From positions 1-12,825 of the forward strand of contig MHFM01000065.1 in the NCBI GenBank assembly GCA_001804205.1: DNA of 12,825 nucleotides, read 5' to 3'. The DNA comes from Omnitrophica bacterium RIFCSPLOWO2_01_FULL_45_10b (GTDB lineage: Bacteria > Omnitrophota > Omnitrophia > Omnitrophales > Danuiimicrobiaceae). Numbering within the stretch: position 1 is the stretch's first letter; every line of letters begins with the position of its first letter. The position numbers and the translations under genes are program-made. Below are positions 7,412-12,825 of the stretch, piece after piece. The notes beneath the pieces are model-generated. The model had not been told where the DNA came from. It did not search any database and saw nothing but the letters and a program-made list of their open reading frames with translations.

Positions 7412-7903
7412 GTGAAACATATCGCTTTGGTAATTGGGCTTAGCTTTTCGATCGTTTTAATTCCCTCAGTGAACGCTTCTCAAAATGCCCCAATCGATTC
7501 CGTTTCTGTGACTAAGAGCGAACAGAGCTTGTCTGATTACCCTTTTGGCGCCGTGGTAACACAAAGTGGGAAATTAACAATCAAGCCGGGTTTGGTTTTT
7601 ACCGAAGGCGGTGACTATGCCGGAATGCGCTTGCCGTATCTCGTCTCCGATCCAAAGACTATTTTTTATCCCCGCTGGGCCGTGCGTCAAGGGTGGCAGG
7701 GGAAATGTGTGATTGCGATTGAAGTACTCCTTGATGGTACCGTCGGTCGTTTCCAAATCATGCATTCAACAGGCTACCGCGTTTTGGATGATCAGGCAGT
7801 CAAAGCCGTGCGCAGCTGGAAATTTCATCCAGCCGTAAAAGACGGAAAACAAATCGTCACGTGTGTTGAAATTCCTGTTTTTTTCAAGCTGACCGTCGAA
7901 TAG
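7412..7903 (+). CDS. Exported protein with a TonB C-terminal domain
   Basis: The 163-residue protein starts at GTG 7412, with GGAG 7 nt upstream. Residues 1-22 look like a cleavable signal peptide (IALVIGLSFSIVLIPSVNA). Residues about 86-163 form a TonB C-terminal domain: YPRWAVRQGWQGKCVIAIEV, DGTVGRFQIMHSTGY, LDDQAVKAVRSWKFHPA and VEIPVFFKL. In true TonB this domain contacts the TonB box of outer-membrane receptors such as BtuB. Here the long proline-rich linker is missing, and the N-terminus looks cleavable rather than like an anchor, so it may be a free periplasmic TonB-like protein and not an energy transducer. Cys99 and Cys151 fall in two beta strands that are likely neighbours and could be disulfide-bonded. 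Its position between B12 operon genes and a BtuF-like gene suggests, but does not prove, a role in corrinoid uptake. Confidence 0.82.
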   Translation: MKHIALVIGLSFSIVLIPSVNASQNAPIDSVSVTKSEQSLSDYPFGAVVTQSGKLTIKPGLVFTEGGDYAGMRLPYLVSDPKTIFYPRWAVRQGWQGKCVIAIEVLLDGTVGRFQIMHSTGYRVLDDQAVKAVRSWKFHPAVKDGKQIVTCVEIPVFFKLTVE

Positions 7904-7918
7904 TACTCATTCATACGG

Positions 7919-7986
7919 GTCATTCCCGCGGAAGCGGGAATCCAGAAACCTAGATTCCGGCTCTCGCTATGCTCGGCCGGAATGAC
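7919..7986. repeat. 68-bp palindromic intergenic repeat (REP/MITE-like)
   Basis: The ends are inverted copies, GTCATTCC (7919-7926) and GGAATGAC (7979-7986). Inside are two hairpins: ATTCCCGC/GCGGGAAT (7922-7929 with 7934-7941, loop GGAA) and ATTCCGGC/GCCGGAAT (7954-7961 with 7976-7983, 14-nt loop). This 'GTCATTCCCGC...GGAATGAC' pattern resembles dispersed palindromic repeats known in many bacterial genomes, for example the Neisseria dRS3/Correia type. Its minus strand encodes the familiar spurious peptide WIPASAGMT. I see only one copy in this window. It fills most of the gap between the TonB-domain gene and the BtuF-like gene. It could form a strong mRNA structure 21 nt before the latter's start. 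Confidence 0.8.
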
Positions 7987-8007
7987 AGCAACCCAACAAA
8001 AAATCAA

Positions 8008-8943
8008 ATGCGTATTGTTTCCTTAATTCCAAGTGCTACAGAAATCGTGTGCGCTTTGGGTTTTGAAAGTTCCCTCGTCGGCCGTTCCCACGAATGTGAT
8101 TATCCCGAAACAGTTAAGCGATTACCCGCCTGCTGTGAGCCAAAATTTGACCCCAAAGGCACAAGTCTTGAAATTGATCAGCATGTCCAAACGTTGGTGC
8201 GTGAGTCTCTGTCTGTCTATCGCGTGAATGCCAAGAAGCTTAAAGAGTTGAAGCCCGACATCATTGTGACACAGGACCATTGTGACGTTTGCGCTGTTAG
8301 CTTGGAGGATGTCAAACGTGCTGTGTGTGAATGGCTTGATTCTAAATCTAAAATTGTGACGTTAAGGCCTGACGGATTGTCCGATGTATGGAAGGGAATT
8401 GGCGATGTGGCGGAAGCGTTAGGATGTCCGGAAAAAGCTAAAACCTTGGTCCAACAATATCAGAACCGGATGCACGCCGTTTCCGAAAAAGCGCGCCGGC
8501 TAGGCCGTTCACCCTCCATCGTATGTATTGAATGGTTTGATCCTTTGATGTCAGCAGCCAATTGGATGCCTGAATTTGTTAAGATGCTTGGAGGAGTTAA
8601 TCTTTTCGGTGAAAGTGGCCGGCATTCGCCGCGAATTGCGTGGGAAGACGTCAGGCGCAAAAACCCGGACATTTTTGTCCTGATGCCATGCGGTTGGAAT
8701 ATTGGGCACAGCCTTGAAGAGATTACAACGTTAACGCAAAAACCTGGCTGGGATGAGTTAAAAGCAGTTCGGAATGGTCAAGTTTATATCGCTGAATCGA
8801 ATCAATACTTCAATCGCCCGGGCCCGAGGCTTGTCGAGTCGCTTGAAATTCTTGCTGAAATCATGTATCCAGATTCTTTTCAATTGGGTTATGAAGGAAA
8901 AGGCTGGCAAAGATTTGAAACGGAAGCATCCAAAAATTCCTAA
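8008..8943 (+). CDS. BtuF-like cobalamin-binding protein (ABC transporter substrate-binding family) without a signal peptide
   Basis: This 311-residue protein belongs to the BtuF/FhuD family (COG0614), as shown by MRIVSLIPSATEIVCALGFESSLVG, SHECDYP, LKELKPDIIVTQDHCDVCAVS, IEWFDPLMSAANWMPEFVKMLGG, ARKNPDIFVLMPCGW-type blocks and QVYIAESNQYFNRPGPRL near the end. Classical BtuF captures B12 in the periplasm and hands it to BtuCD. Here the conserved fold begins at residue 1, and no signal peptide exists in frame upstream, so the protein may be cytoplasmic. The family branch has extra cysteines (CCEP, CDVC). ATG 8008 is chosen because the alternative ATG at 7969 lies inside the palindromic repeat and adds non-conserved residues. 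There is no Shine-Dalgarno sequence before 8008. No BtuC or BtuD gene is in the window. It ends in a TAATG junction with the ferredoxin gene. Confidence 0.85.
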   Translation: MRIVSLIPSATEIVCALGFESSLVGRSHECDYPETVKRLPACCEPKFDPKGTSLEIDQHVQTLVRESLSVYRVNAKKLKELKPDIIVTQDHCDVCAVSLEDVKRAVCEWLDSKSKIVTLRPDGLSDVWKGIGDVAEALGCPEKAKTLVQQYQNRMHAVSEKARRLGRSPSIVCIEWFDPLMSAANWMPEFVKMLGGVNLFGESGRHSPRIAWEDVRRKNPDIFVLMPCGWNIGHSLEEITTLTQKPGWDELKAVRNGQVYIAESNQYFNRPGPRLVESLEILAEIMYPDSFQLGYEGKGWQRFETEASKNS

Positions 8944-9281
8944 TGAATCAGGAAAAAGCACCACCTCTAGCAGCGTATAAGCGCCAGGTGTTTGTTTGCA
9001 CAGGGCCTCGCTGCGCACCCGGAGTGTCGGAAGAGATTTACCAGGCTCTGAAAGCGAAGTTAAAGGAGCTTGGAGTCGATCAAAAATCTGTGCGCCGGGC
9101 ACAGGCGCATTGCTTCGGAATCTGCCAGGGCGGGCCCATCCTTTTGGTTTATCCGGAAGGGACTTGGTATCATCATATTACTCATGAGAAACTGGAACGC
9201 ATTATTTCCGAGCATCTGATAGGAGGGAAGCCCATTACCGATTGGCTTTTTTACCCCGTTAGAGAGGCAACAAATTTGTAA
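8943..9281 (+). CDS. Thioredoxin-fold [2Fe-2S] ferredoxin
   Basis: The 112-residue protein has the pattern of small thioredoxin-like [2Fe-2S] ferredoxins: VCTGPRC (Cys19, Cys24), then HCFGICQGGP (Cys57, Cys61), then LLVYPEGTWYHHIT and IISEHLIGG. The four cysteines should bind one cluster. Relatives include the ferredoxin-like domains found near cobalamin genes (the CbiW type) and NADH-dehydrogenase-associated ferredoxins. It starts with the TAATG overlap shared with the BtuF-like gene and has no Shine-Dalgarno sequence of its own, so the two proteins are probably made together. An electron-transfer role in corrinoid reduction is possible but is inferred only from this pairing. Confidence 0.88.
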   Translation: MNQEKAPPLAAYKRQVFVCTGPRCAPGVSEEIYQALKAKLKELGVDQKSVRRAQAHCFGICQGGPILLVYPEGTWYHHITHEKLERIISEHLIGGKPITDWLFYPVREATNL

Positions 9282-9354
9282 AATAACAACAAGCAATATA
9301 GCAGGTTTTTCGGCAGACTTTCATTGGCATTAATTTTCTGCTTTCTAACGGGGT
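9253..9354. repeat. Inverted repeat spanning the ferredoxin stop codon
   Basis: ACCCCGTTAGA at 9253-9263, inside the last codons of the ferredoxin gene, is exactly complementary to TCTAACGGGGT at 9344-9354 in the following gap. The match continues as AG/CT after one mismatch. The arms are about 80 nt apart. A second small hairpin, GGGG-TTTA-CCCC (9350-9361), competes with the downstream arm. No run of T follows, so it does not look like a standard terminator. The rest of the 9282-9385 gap shows nothing else I can name. Confidence 0.5.
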
Positions 9355-9385
9355 TTACCCCCCTTCGTAAGCCTTTTCTTTATCC

Positions 9386-9414
9386 TTGACTCACCGAATG
9401 ACCCCCTATAAAAT
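9386..9414 (+). promoter_or_regulatory. Predicted sigma-70-type promoter with a very short leader
   Basis: TTGACT at 9386-9391 (5 of 6 to consensus), a 17-bp spacer, and TAAAAT at 9409-9414 (5 of 6). An overlapping TATAAA at 9407-9412 would give a 15-bp spacer. Transcription should start near 9421, only about 11 nt before the ATG at 9432, and no Shine-Dalgarno sequence is present in between. Confidence 0.65.
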
Positions 9415-9431
9415 ACAACTCTTCATTACTT

Positions 9432-9785
9432 ATGGAAACCAGTACGAAGGAACATTCGCAAGCCCCCCCGAAATTAGATCCGGCAATCGCGGAGGGCAAG
9501 TTTTTCGCCGCCATTGGTTATATTTCCATTCTTTGCTTTGTCCCCTTATTTTTGAAGCGCGATAATAAATTTGCTCAATTTCACGGCCGCCAAGCCCTTA
9601 TTCTTTTTGTTTTGGAAGTAGCCGCGGCGATGCTGTTTATCGTTCCTTTTGTGGGGGAAGTTATTTTCAGGTTGGCGTGGCTCGTTTTTGGGATTTGTTC
9701 CCTTGCCGGAATCATTAAAGTATTGATGAATGAATATTGGGAAATGCCGGTGATTTATCAAATTTCAAGCAAGGTGACCCTTTAA
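9432..9785 (+). CDS. Small three-helix membrane protein, DUF4870/Tic20-like
   Basis: The 117-residue protein has a charged N-terminus (residues 1-21) and three predicted membrane helices at about 23-41, 54-75 and 77-99. AAIGYISILCFVPLF, then KRDNKFAQFHGRQALIL, matches the DUF4870/Tic20-like family, in which a basic and His-containing loop (FAQFHGRQ) follows the first helix. The molecular role of this family in bacteria is not known to me. It starts a new transcription unit with its own promoter, has no Shine-Dalgarno sequence, and ends 8 nt before the start of the coiled-coil gene, so the two are likely expressed together. Confidence 0.72.
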   Translation: METSTKEHSQAPPKLDPAIAEGKFFAAIGYISILCFVPLFLKRDNKFAQFHGRQALILFVLEVAAAMLFIVPFVGEVIFRLAWLVFGICSLAGIIKVLMNEYWEMPVIYQISSKVTL

Positions 9786-9793
9786 ATTATTTT

Positions 9794-11425
9794 ATGCTGC
9801 TAGGAAAGAAACCAAAATATTCACTCGAATCCGAATGGGCGGTTGTCTTGGACCGCTCCCCCAACGAATTTTCGAAAAATCGCGCCATTGACAAATTGGC
9901 CGAAGTTTTTTCCCTTTCCTCTGAAGAAGCGAAAGATTTAATCGAAAACACGCCCATTATTTTACTGGATCGGCTCTCACTCCAAGTGGCCGAGAAGGTG
10001 AAGGGCCATTTTTCTCAAGCCAATGTGAATTGCTCTTTGACGAATGATACATTTACCAAGCGAAAATGCTTCCGCGCCGTATGGCCTGAACAGCCCGATT
10101 TGGGCCATCTTTTAAACGGGCCTATTTCTGATTTCAATAAGGATATCCCAGAGCTCACTCCGCAACCTGAAATTTCAGCCGTTCAGGAATCTCCTGTTTC
10201 TCAAGAGCCGAGCGCCATCTCTGATTATATTGAATCTGAAGATGACGAGCAAAGGAAGCTAAAAGAACTGGCTTTTGATTTACAAAAAGAAAATGAAATG
10301 CTGCGTCTTCAAGTTGAAAAAGTGGAAGAATCGGTCCGGGAGCGAGAGCGCAGGCAGTGGAATATCGAGCTTGAAACTTTAAAATCCGAACGGCTCCGGT
10401 CCGAAGAAGCGCTTGAGCGAATTCGCAATGAAAACCGGGCCTTACATGTGAAGGCGGAAGAATTAGACCGGATGCTAAAGACATCGAAAAAAGTGGAAGG
10501 CGAACGGGAATCGTTTACGAAGTCGCAATCTGAGGAAGCGATCAGCCGATTGCGCAAAGAAAACTCAGCTTTGTCTTCCAAAATTACAGAACTTGAGCAA
10601 GAAGTGAGATCAGCCCGTTTTTCTGCTCAGGCAGAGCGGGATTCAGCGGTTAAGGGACAAGCTTCGGAGTTCAAAACGCAAATCGATCATTTGCGCGTGG
10701 AATATACAAAGGCGCAAAATGCCATCCGGATCGCTCAAAACGAAACAAAGCAATTTCAGATGGAGTCAGCTCAAATTCAGAGGATGCTTTCAGAAGCACG
10801 AACCGAAACTGAGGATTTGAAGCGTATGCTGAGCCAAGCGCAGGCGAATTCGGTTCAATTGAAGGAAGACAATGAGCGTCTTCGCCTTGAAATCGAAAGC
10901 CGTTTACAAGGCCAGAGCGCTGAACTTGATGAATGGAAGCGCAAGGCCAATGATTGGAATGCGAGTTACTTTAAAGTCATGAAGGAAAACGAGTTTTTGC
11001 GCGCTCACCAAAGTGAAGAACTGGAAAGCCTGAGAATGCGCAATCAGCAGCTGAGCGGGCAGTGGGAAATCGCTCAACGGCAAATTCGGGATTTTACCGT
11101 TCAACTGGAACAACAGGAGTTGATCCAGAAAAGGATAAAAGTAACGAGCGAATTGTCGGAACATGAAGCACGTTTGAAAAGTTTGGTTCAAAAGCAGCAA
11201 ACTTTGGAATCAGAAATTTGCCTTCGTGAAGACGAAATGAAAGAGATTTTGGCCGAGCAGGAAACGATCGAGCGTGAAATCATAACCGCCAGACAAGCTC
11301 AGAAGTATTTGCTAGAGCAGGGCAAACTGAAAGAAAAAAGCCGCTTGATTCGCCCTAAAAATCCAAATCAAGGTTCGTCTTTTTCCGAAGAATCCGGCAA
11401 CGTTACTCCTTCGGCGGACGCGTAG
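9794..11425 (+). CDS. L7/L12 C-terminal-like domain fused to a long coiled coil; function unknown
   Basis: A protein of 543 residues that I do not recognise as a named family. Residues about 13-83 resemble the C-terminal domain of ribosomal protein L7/L12: EWAVVLDRSP lines up with the 'EFDVVL' strand, and SLSSEEAKDLIENTP with 'GLGLKEAKDLVESAP'. A linker rich in Pro, Ser and Glu follows (about 100-150). Residues about 152-515 are a nearly continuous, highly charged coiled coil rich in Glu, Lys, Arg and Gln. It contains a repeated unit at 204-229 and 247-272 (EEALERIRNEN, EEAISRLRKEN). The tail (520-543) is disordered. No signal peptide or membrane helix is seen, so it is probably cytoplasmic. 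ATG 9794 is the only ATG that clears the previous gene; AAGGTGA lies 16 nt upstream, too far to be ideal, so translation may be coupled to the gene at 9432. Confidence 0.8.
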   Translation: MLLGKKPKYSLESEWAVVLDRSPNEFSKNRAIDKLAEVFSLSSEEAKDLIENTPIILLDRLSLQVAEKVKGHFSQANVNCSLTNDTFTKRKCFRAVWPEQPDLGHLLNGPISDFNKDIPELTPQPEISAVQESPVSQEPSAISDYIESEDDEQRKLKELAFDLQKENEMLRLQVEKVEESVRERERRQWNIELETLKSERLRSEEALERIRNENRALHVKAEELDRMLKTSKKVEGERESFTKSQSEEAISRLRKENSALSSKITELEQEVRSARFSAQAERDSAVKGQASEFKTQIDHLRVEYTKAQNAIRIAQNETKQFQMESAQIQRMLSEARTETEDLKRMLSQAQANSVQLKEDNERLRLEIESRLQGQSAELDEWKRKANDWNASYFKVMKENEFLRAHQSEELESLRMRNQQLSGQWEIAQRQIRDFTVQLEQQELIQKRIKVTSELSEHEARLKSLVQKQQTLESEICLREDEMKEILAEQETIEREIITARQAQKYLLEQGKLKEKSRLIRPKNPNQGSSFSEESGNVTPSADA

Positions 11426-11483
11426 CCGCCAAAAGTTTTTCATTTTTAAAGCCAGCTGAGAGATTTCATCGAGAAGGTGTTTA

Positions 11484-11888
11484 ATGATTGAGCTCGTACT
11501 CAACAAAATTAAAATTGATGAGAACCGAAGCGAGCAGGTGATCGTGCTTAAGGAACGCGAGGGCAGCAGGTTTCTTCCTGTTGTAATCGGAATTGCCGAA
11601 GTAAATGCCATTAAGCTCAAGCTGAGCGGAATTGAACCCCCTCGTCCGTTAACCCATGACCTGTTGCTCGGTGTGATTGAAGAATTGGGAGCCAAACTTA
11701 GAGAAATCCATATTGATAAACTTGAAAACAATACTTTTTACGCGAAGCTCGTCATTACTCGTAATGGTTCAGGAGAAACCAAAATTGACGCTCGGCCTTC
11801 CGACAGCGTTGCTTTGGCGCTGCGCGCGGGCGCACCGATTTATGTTGCGGAAGAAGTGATGGATGAAGCGGGTGTAAGCGAATTTTAA
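11484..11888 (+). CDS. Bifunctional nuclease family protein (DUF151/BFN, COG1259)
   Basis: The 134-residue protein matches the DUF151 family: MIELVLNKIKID, QVIVLKEREGSRFLPVVIGIAEVNAI, RPLTHDLLLGVIEELGA, TFYAKLVIT and DARPSDSVALALRAGAPIYVAEEVMDEAG. These blocks cover essentially the whole family domain. A plant member was reported to have both RNase and DNase activity, hence the name; the role in bacteria is poorly known. AAGG lies 6 nt before ATG 11484. It is 58 nt after the coiled-coil gene; this gap holds no clear promoter or terminator, so it may be the last gene of the unit that begins at 9432. Confidence 0.93.
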   Translation: MIELVLNKIKIDENRSEQVIVLKEREGSRFLPVVIGIAEVNAIKLKLSGIEPPRPLTHDLLLGVIEELGAKLREIHIDKLENNTFYAKLVITRNGSGETKIDARPSDSVALALRAGAPIYVAEEVMDEAGVSEF

Positions 11889-11916
11889 TTTTCTGCCCAT
11901 TCGTTCAATTTGTTTA

Positions 11917-11945
11917 TTGCCTTCCCGTTTTCATTAAGATATAAT
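11917..11945 (+). promoter_or_regulatory. Predicted sigma-70-type promoter for trxB, nearly leaderless
   Basis: TTGCCT at 11917-11922 (4 of 6), a 17-bp spacer and a perfect TATAAT at 11940-11945. Transcription should start near 11951-11952, about 4-5 nt before the trxB ATG at 11956. No Shine-Dalgarno sequence is present, so the mRNA is predicted to be leaderless or nearly so. Confidence 0.7.
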
Positions 11946-11955
11946 TCCGAAATCG

Positions 11956-12825
11956 ATGGCTTCCTATGACGTTTTAATTATCGGCGGCGGTGGAGCAGGT
12001 TTAACTGCTGCCATTTATACGTCCCGCGCTAAGCTGAAGACCCTTCTGCTTGAAAAACTTACCCCTGGCGGTCAAATTGCCCTTACTGATATTGTCGAAA
12101 ACTACCCCGGTTTCCCAGAAGGGGTGACCGGGACTGATATTTCCATACGAATGGAAGAGCAAGCCAAGAAATATGGTACTGAAATTCAATACGATGAAGT
12201 ACAATCCATTGCCAAATCTGGCGGTGAATTTCAAATTAAAACCTCAAAAAATAGTGTCACATCCAAATCCGTTATCATTACTTCCGGCGCTTCCTTTAGA
12301 ATGCTCGGCGTTCCCGGGGAAAAAGAACTAACAGGCCGCGGCGTTTCTTATTGTGCTACTTGTGACGGCGCGTTTTTCAAGGAAAAGGAAATTGTTGTCG
12401 TCGGCGGAGGCGATTCCGCAATGCAGGAAGGCCTTTTTTTAACGCGTTTTATAACAAAATTGAGCGTGATTCACCGGCGTGATAAACTCAGGGCCAGCCC
12501 GATCCTTCAAGACCGCGCCAAAGAAAACCCAAAAATTAATTTTATATGGGATACGGTCGTCACAAAAGTTGTGGGCGATAAGAAAGTCGAGAAGCTTAGA
12601 ATTAAAAATATAAAGACGGGGGAGGAAAAAGATTTTAGGACCGACGGCGTTTTTATTTTTATCGGGCATGACCCGGCCACAAAATTTTTGCAAGGGTTTG
12701 TCGCCTTAGATGAAAAAGGTTATGTGAAGGCAAATGACCGGTTGGAAACTTCTGTGCCCGGCGTTTTTGCAGCCGGGGAAGTGCGATCCGGAGCTGTGAA
12801 GCAGCTTGTTTCCGCTTGCGGAGAA
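11956..12825 (+). CDS. trxB: Thioredoxin-disulfide reductase TrxB, 3'-truncated by the window edge
   Basis: TrxB is an NADPH-dependent FAD enzyme that keeps thioredoxin reduced in the cytoplasm. The window shows 290 residues; the family usually has about 305-320, so only the last 20 or so are missing. The FAD-binding IIGGGGAGLTAAIY lies at residues 8-21, followed by GGQ and NYPGFPEG. The redox-active pair is Cys133-Ala-Thr-Cys136 in SYCATCDG. The NADP site is VVGGGDSAMQEG (148-159) with HRRDKLRAS, whose arginines indicate NADPH preference. GVFAAGEV and QLVSACGE are the start of the final FAD-contact block. ATG 11956 gives the usual short N-terminus before the FAD motif; the only unusual point is the lack of a ribosome-binding site. 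It begins 67 nt after the nuclease-family gene, under its own promoter. Confidence 0.96.
   Translation, partial: MASYDVLIIGGGGAGLTAAIYTSRAKLKTLLLEKLTPGGQIALTDIVENYPGFPEGVTGTDISIRMEEQAKKYGTEIQYDEVQSIAKSGGEFQIKTSKNSVTSKSVIITSGASFRMLGVPGEKELTGRGVSYCATCDGAFFKEKEIVVVGGGDSAMQEGLFLTRFITKLSVIHRRDKLRASPILQDRAKENPKINFIWDTVVTKVVGDKKVEKLRIKNIKTGEEKDFRTDGVFIFIGHDPATKFLQGFVALDEKGYVKANDRLETSVPGVFAAGEVRSGAVKQLVSACGE

Noticed and set aside
7969..8007. ATG inside the palindromic repeat as start of the BtuF-like gene
   Set aside because: The added 13 residues come from repeat sequence and are not a signal peptide; the conserved fold begins at 8008.
7904..8007. Cobalamin riboswitch before the BtuF-like gene
   Set aside because: The gap is too short, is mostly filled by the palindromic repeat, and contains no B12-box-like sequence. 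Any riboswitch for the main operon would lie upstream of base 1.
7825..8007. Minus-strand reading frame encoding WIPASAGMT-type peptide
   Set aside because: This is a known by-product of translating this palindromic repeat type; it overlaps the TonB-domain gene and has no coding support.
9737..9793. TTG start for the coiled-coil protein
   Set aside because: It lies within the coding sequence of the preceding gene and has no ribosome-binding site; ATG 9794 is in frame and follows that gene's stop.
10155..11200. Several minus-strand reading frames of 90-109 codons opposite the coiled-coil gene
   Set aside because: They are low-complexity (Ser/Phe/Leu/Arg-rich) mirror images of the Glu/Lys-rich coding strand, with no recognisable domain.

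Overview
All genes in this window lie on the + strand of a bacterial chromosome of moderate G+C content (mid-40s percent by eye). The organism is most likely Gram-negative, because there is a TonB-type C-terminal domain protein and two other genes with export signals. It also has access to oxygen, because BluB is an O2-dependent enzyme. I cannot name the phylum from the sequence. There are no RNA genes, CRISPR arrays or transposase genes, and no gap without a gene exceeds about 150 bases.

Region 1 (2-6267) is a tightly packed cobalamin (B12) operon: cobT (5' end cut off by the window), cbiA, cobS, a cobD-type threonine-phosphate decarboxylase, cbiB, bluB and cbiZ. Adjacent genes overlap or lie 18 nt apart or less. 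Together they cover late corrinoid assembly: a,c-amidation, making and attaching the aminopropanol phosphate arm, making dimethylbenzimidazole (DMB), activating it and joining it to the corrinoid. CbiZ removes the arm from foreign cobinamides. With CbiB, BluB, CobT and CobS, this gives a remodelling route that turns scavenged cobamides into DMB-cobalamin. No corrin-ring genes, cobU/cobP kinase or cobA/btuR are visible here.

Region 2 (6284-7350) continues the same transcription unit with two small exported proteins. One has a transcobalamin-like (DUF4430-type) domain; the other is a cupredoxin-like protein with a Cys-x2-His-x2-Met copper motif. Next, under its own predicted promoter, comes a signal-peptide-bearing protein with a TonB C-terminal domain (7412-7903). 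After a 68-bp palindromic repeat (7919-7986) come a BtuF-like corrinoid-binding protein without a signal peptide (8008-8943) and, overlapping it by 1 nt, a thioredoxin-fold [2Fe-2S] ferredoxin (8943-9281). This cluster could be a corrinoid capture and handling module next to the remodelling operon, but that link is inference.

Region 3 (9282-12825) looks like a different functional neighbourhood. It holds a small three-helix membrane protein (DUF4870/Tic20-like), a 543-residue coiled-coil protein whose N-terminus resembles the C-terminal domain of ribosomal protein L7/L12, a bifunctional nuclease family (DUF151) protein, and thioredoxin reductase trxB, whose last residues are cut off by the window end. 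Two genes here (9432 and 11956) have good sigma-70-like promoters so close to the ATG, with no Shine-Dalgarno sequence, that near-leaderless mRNAs are predicted.
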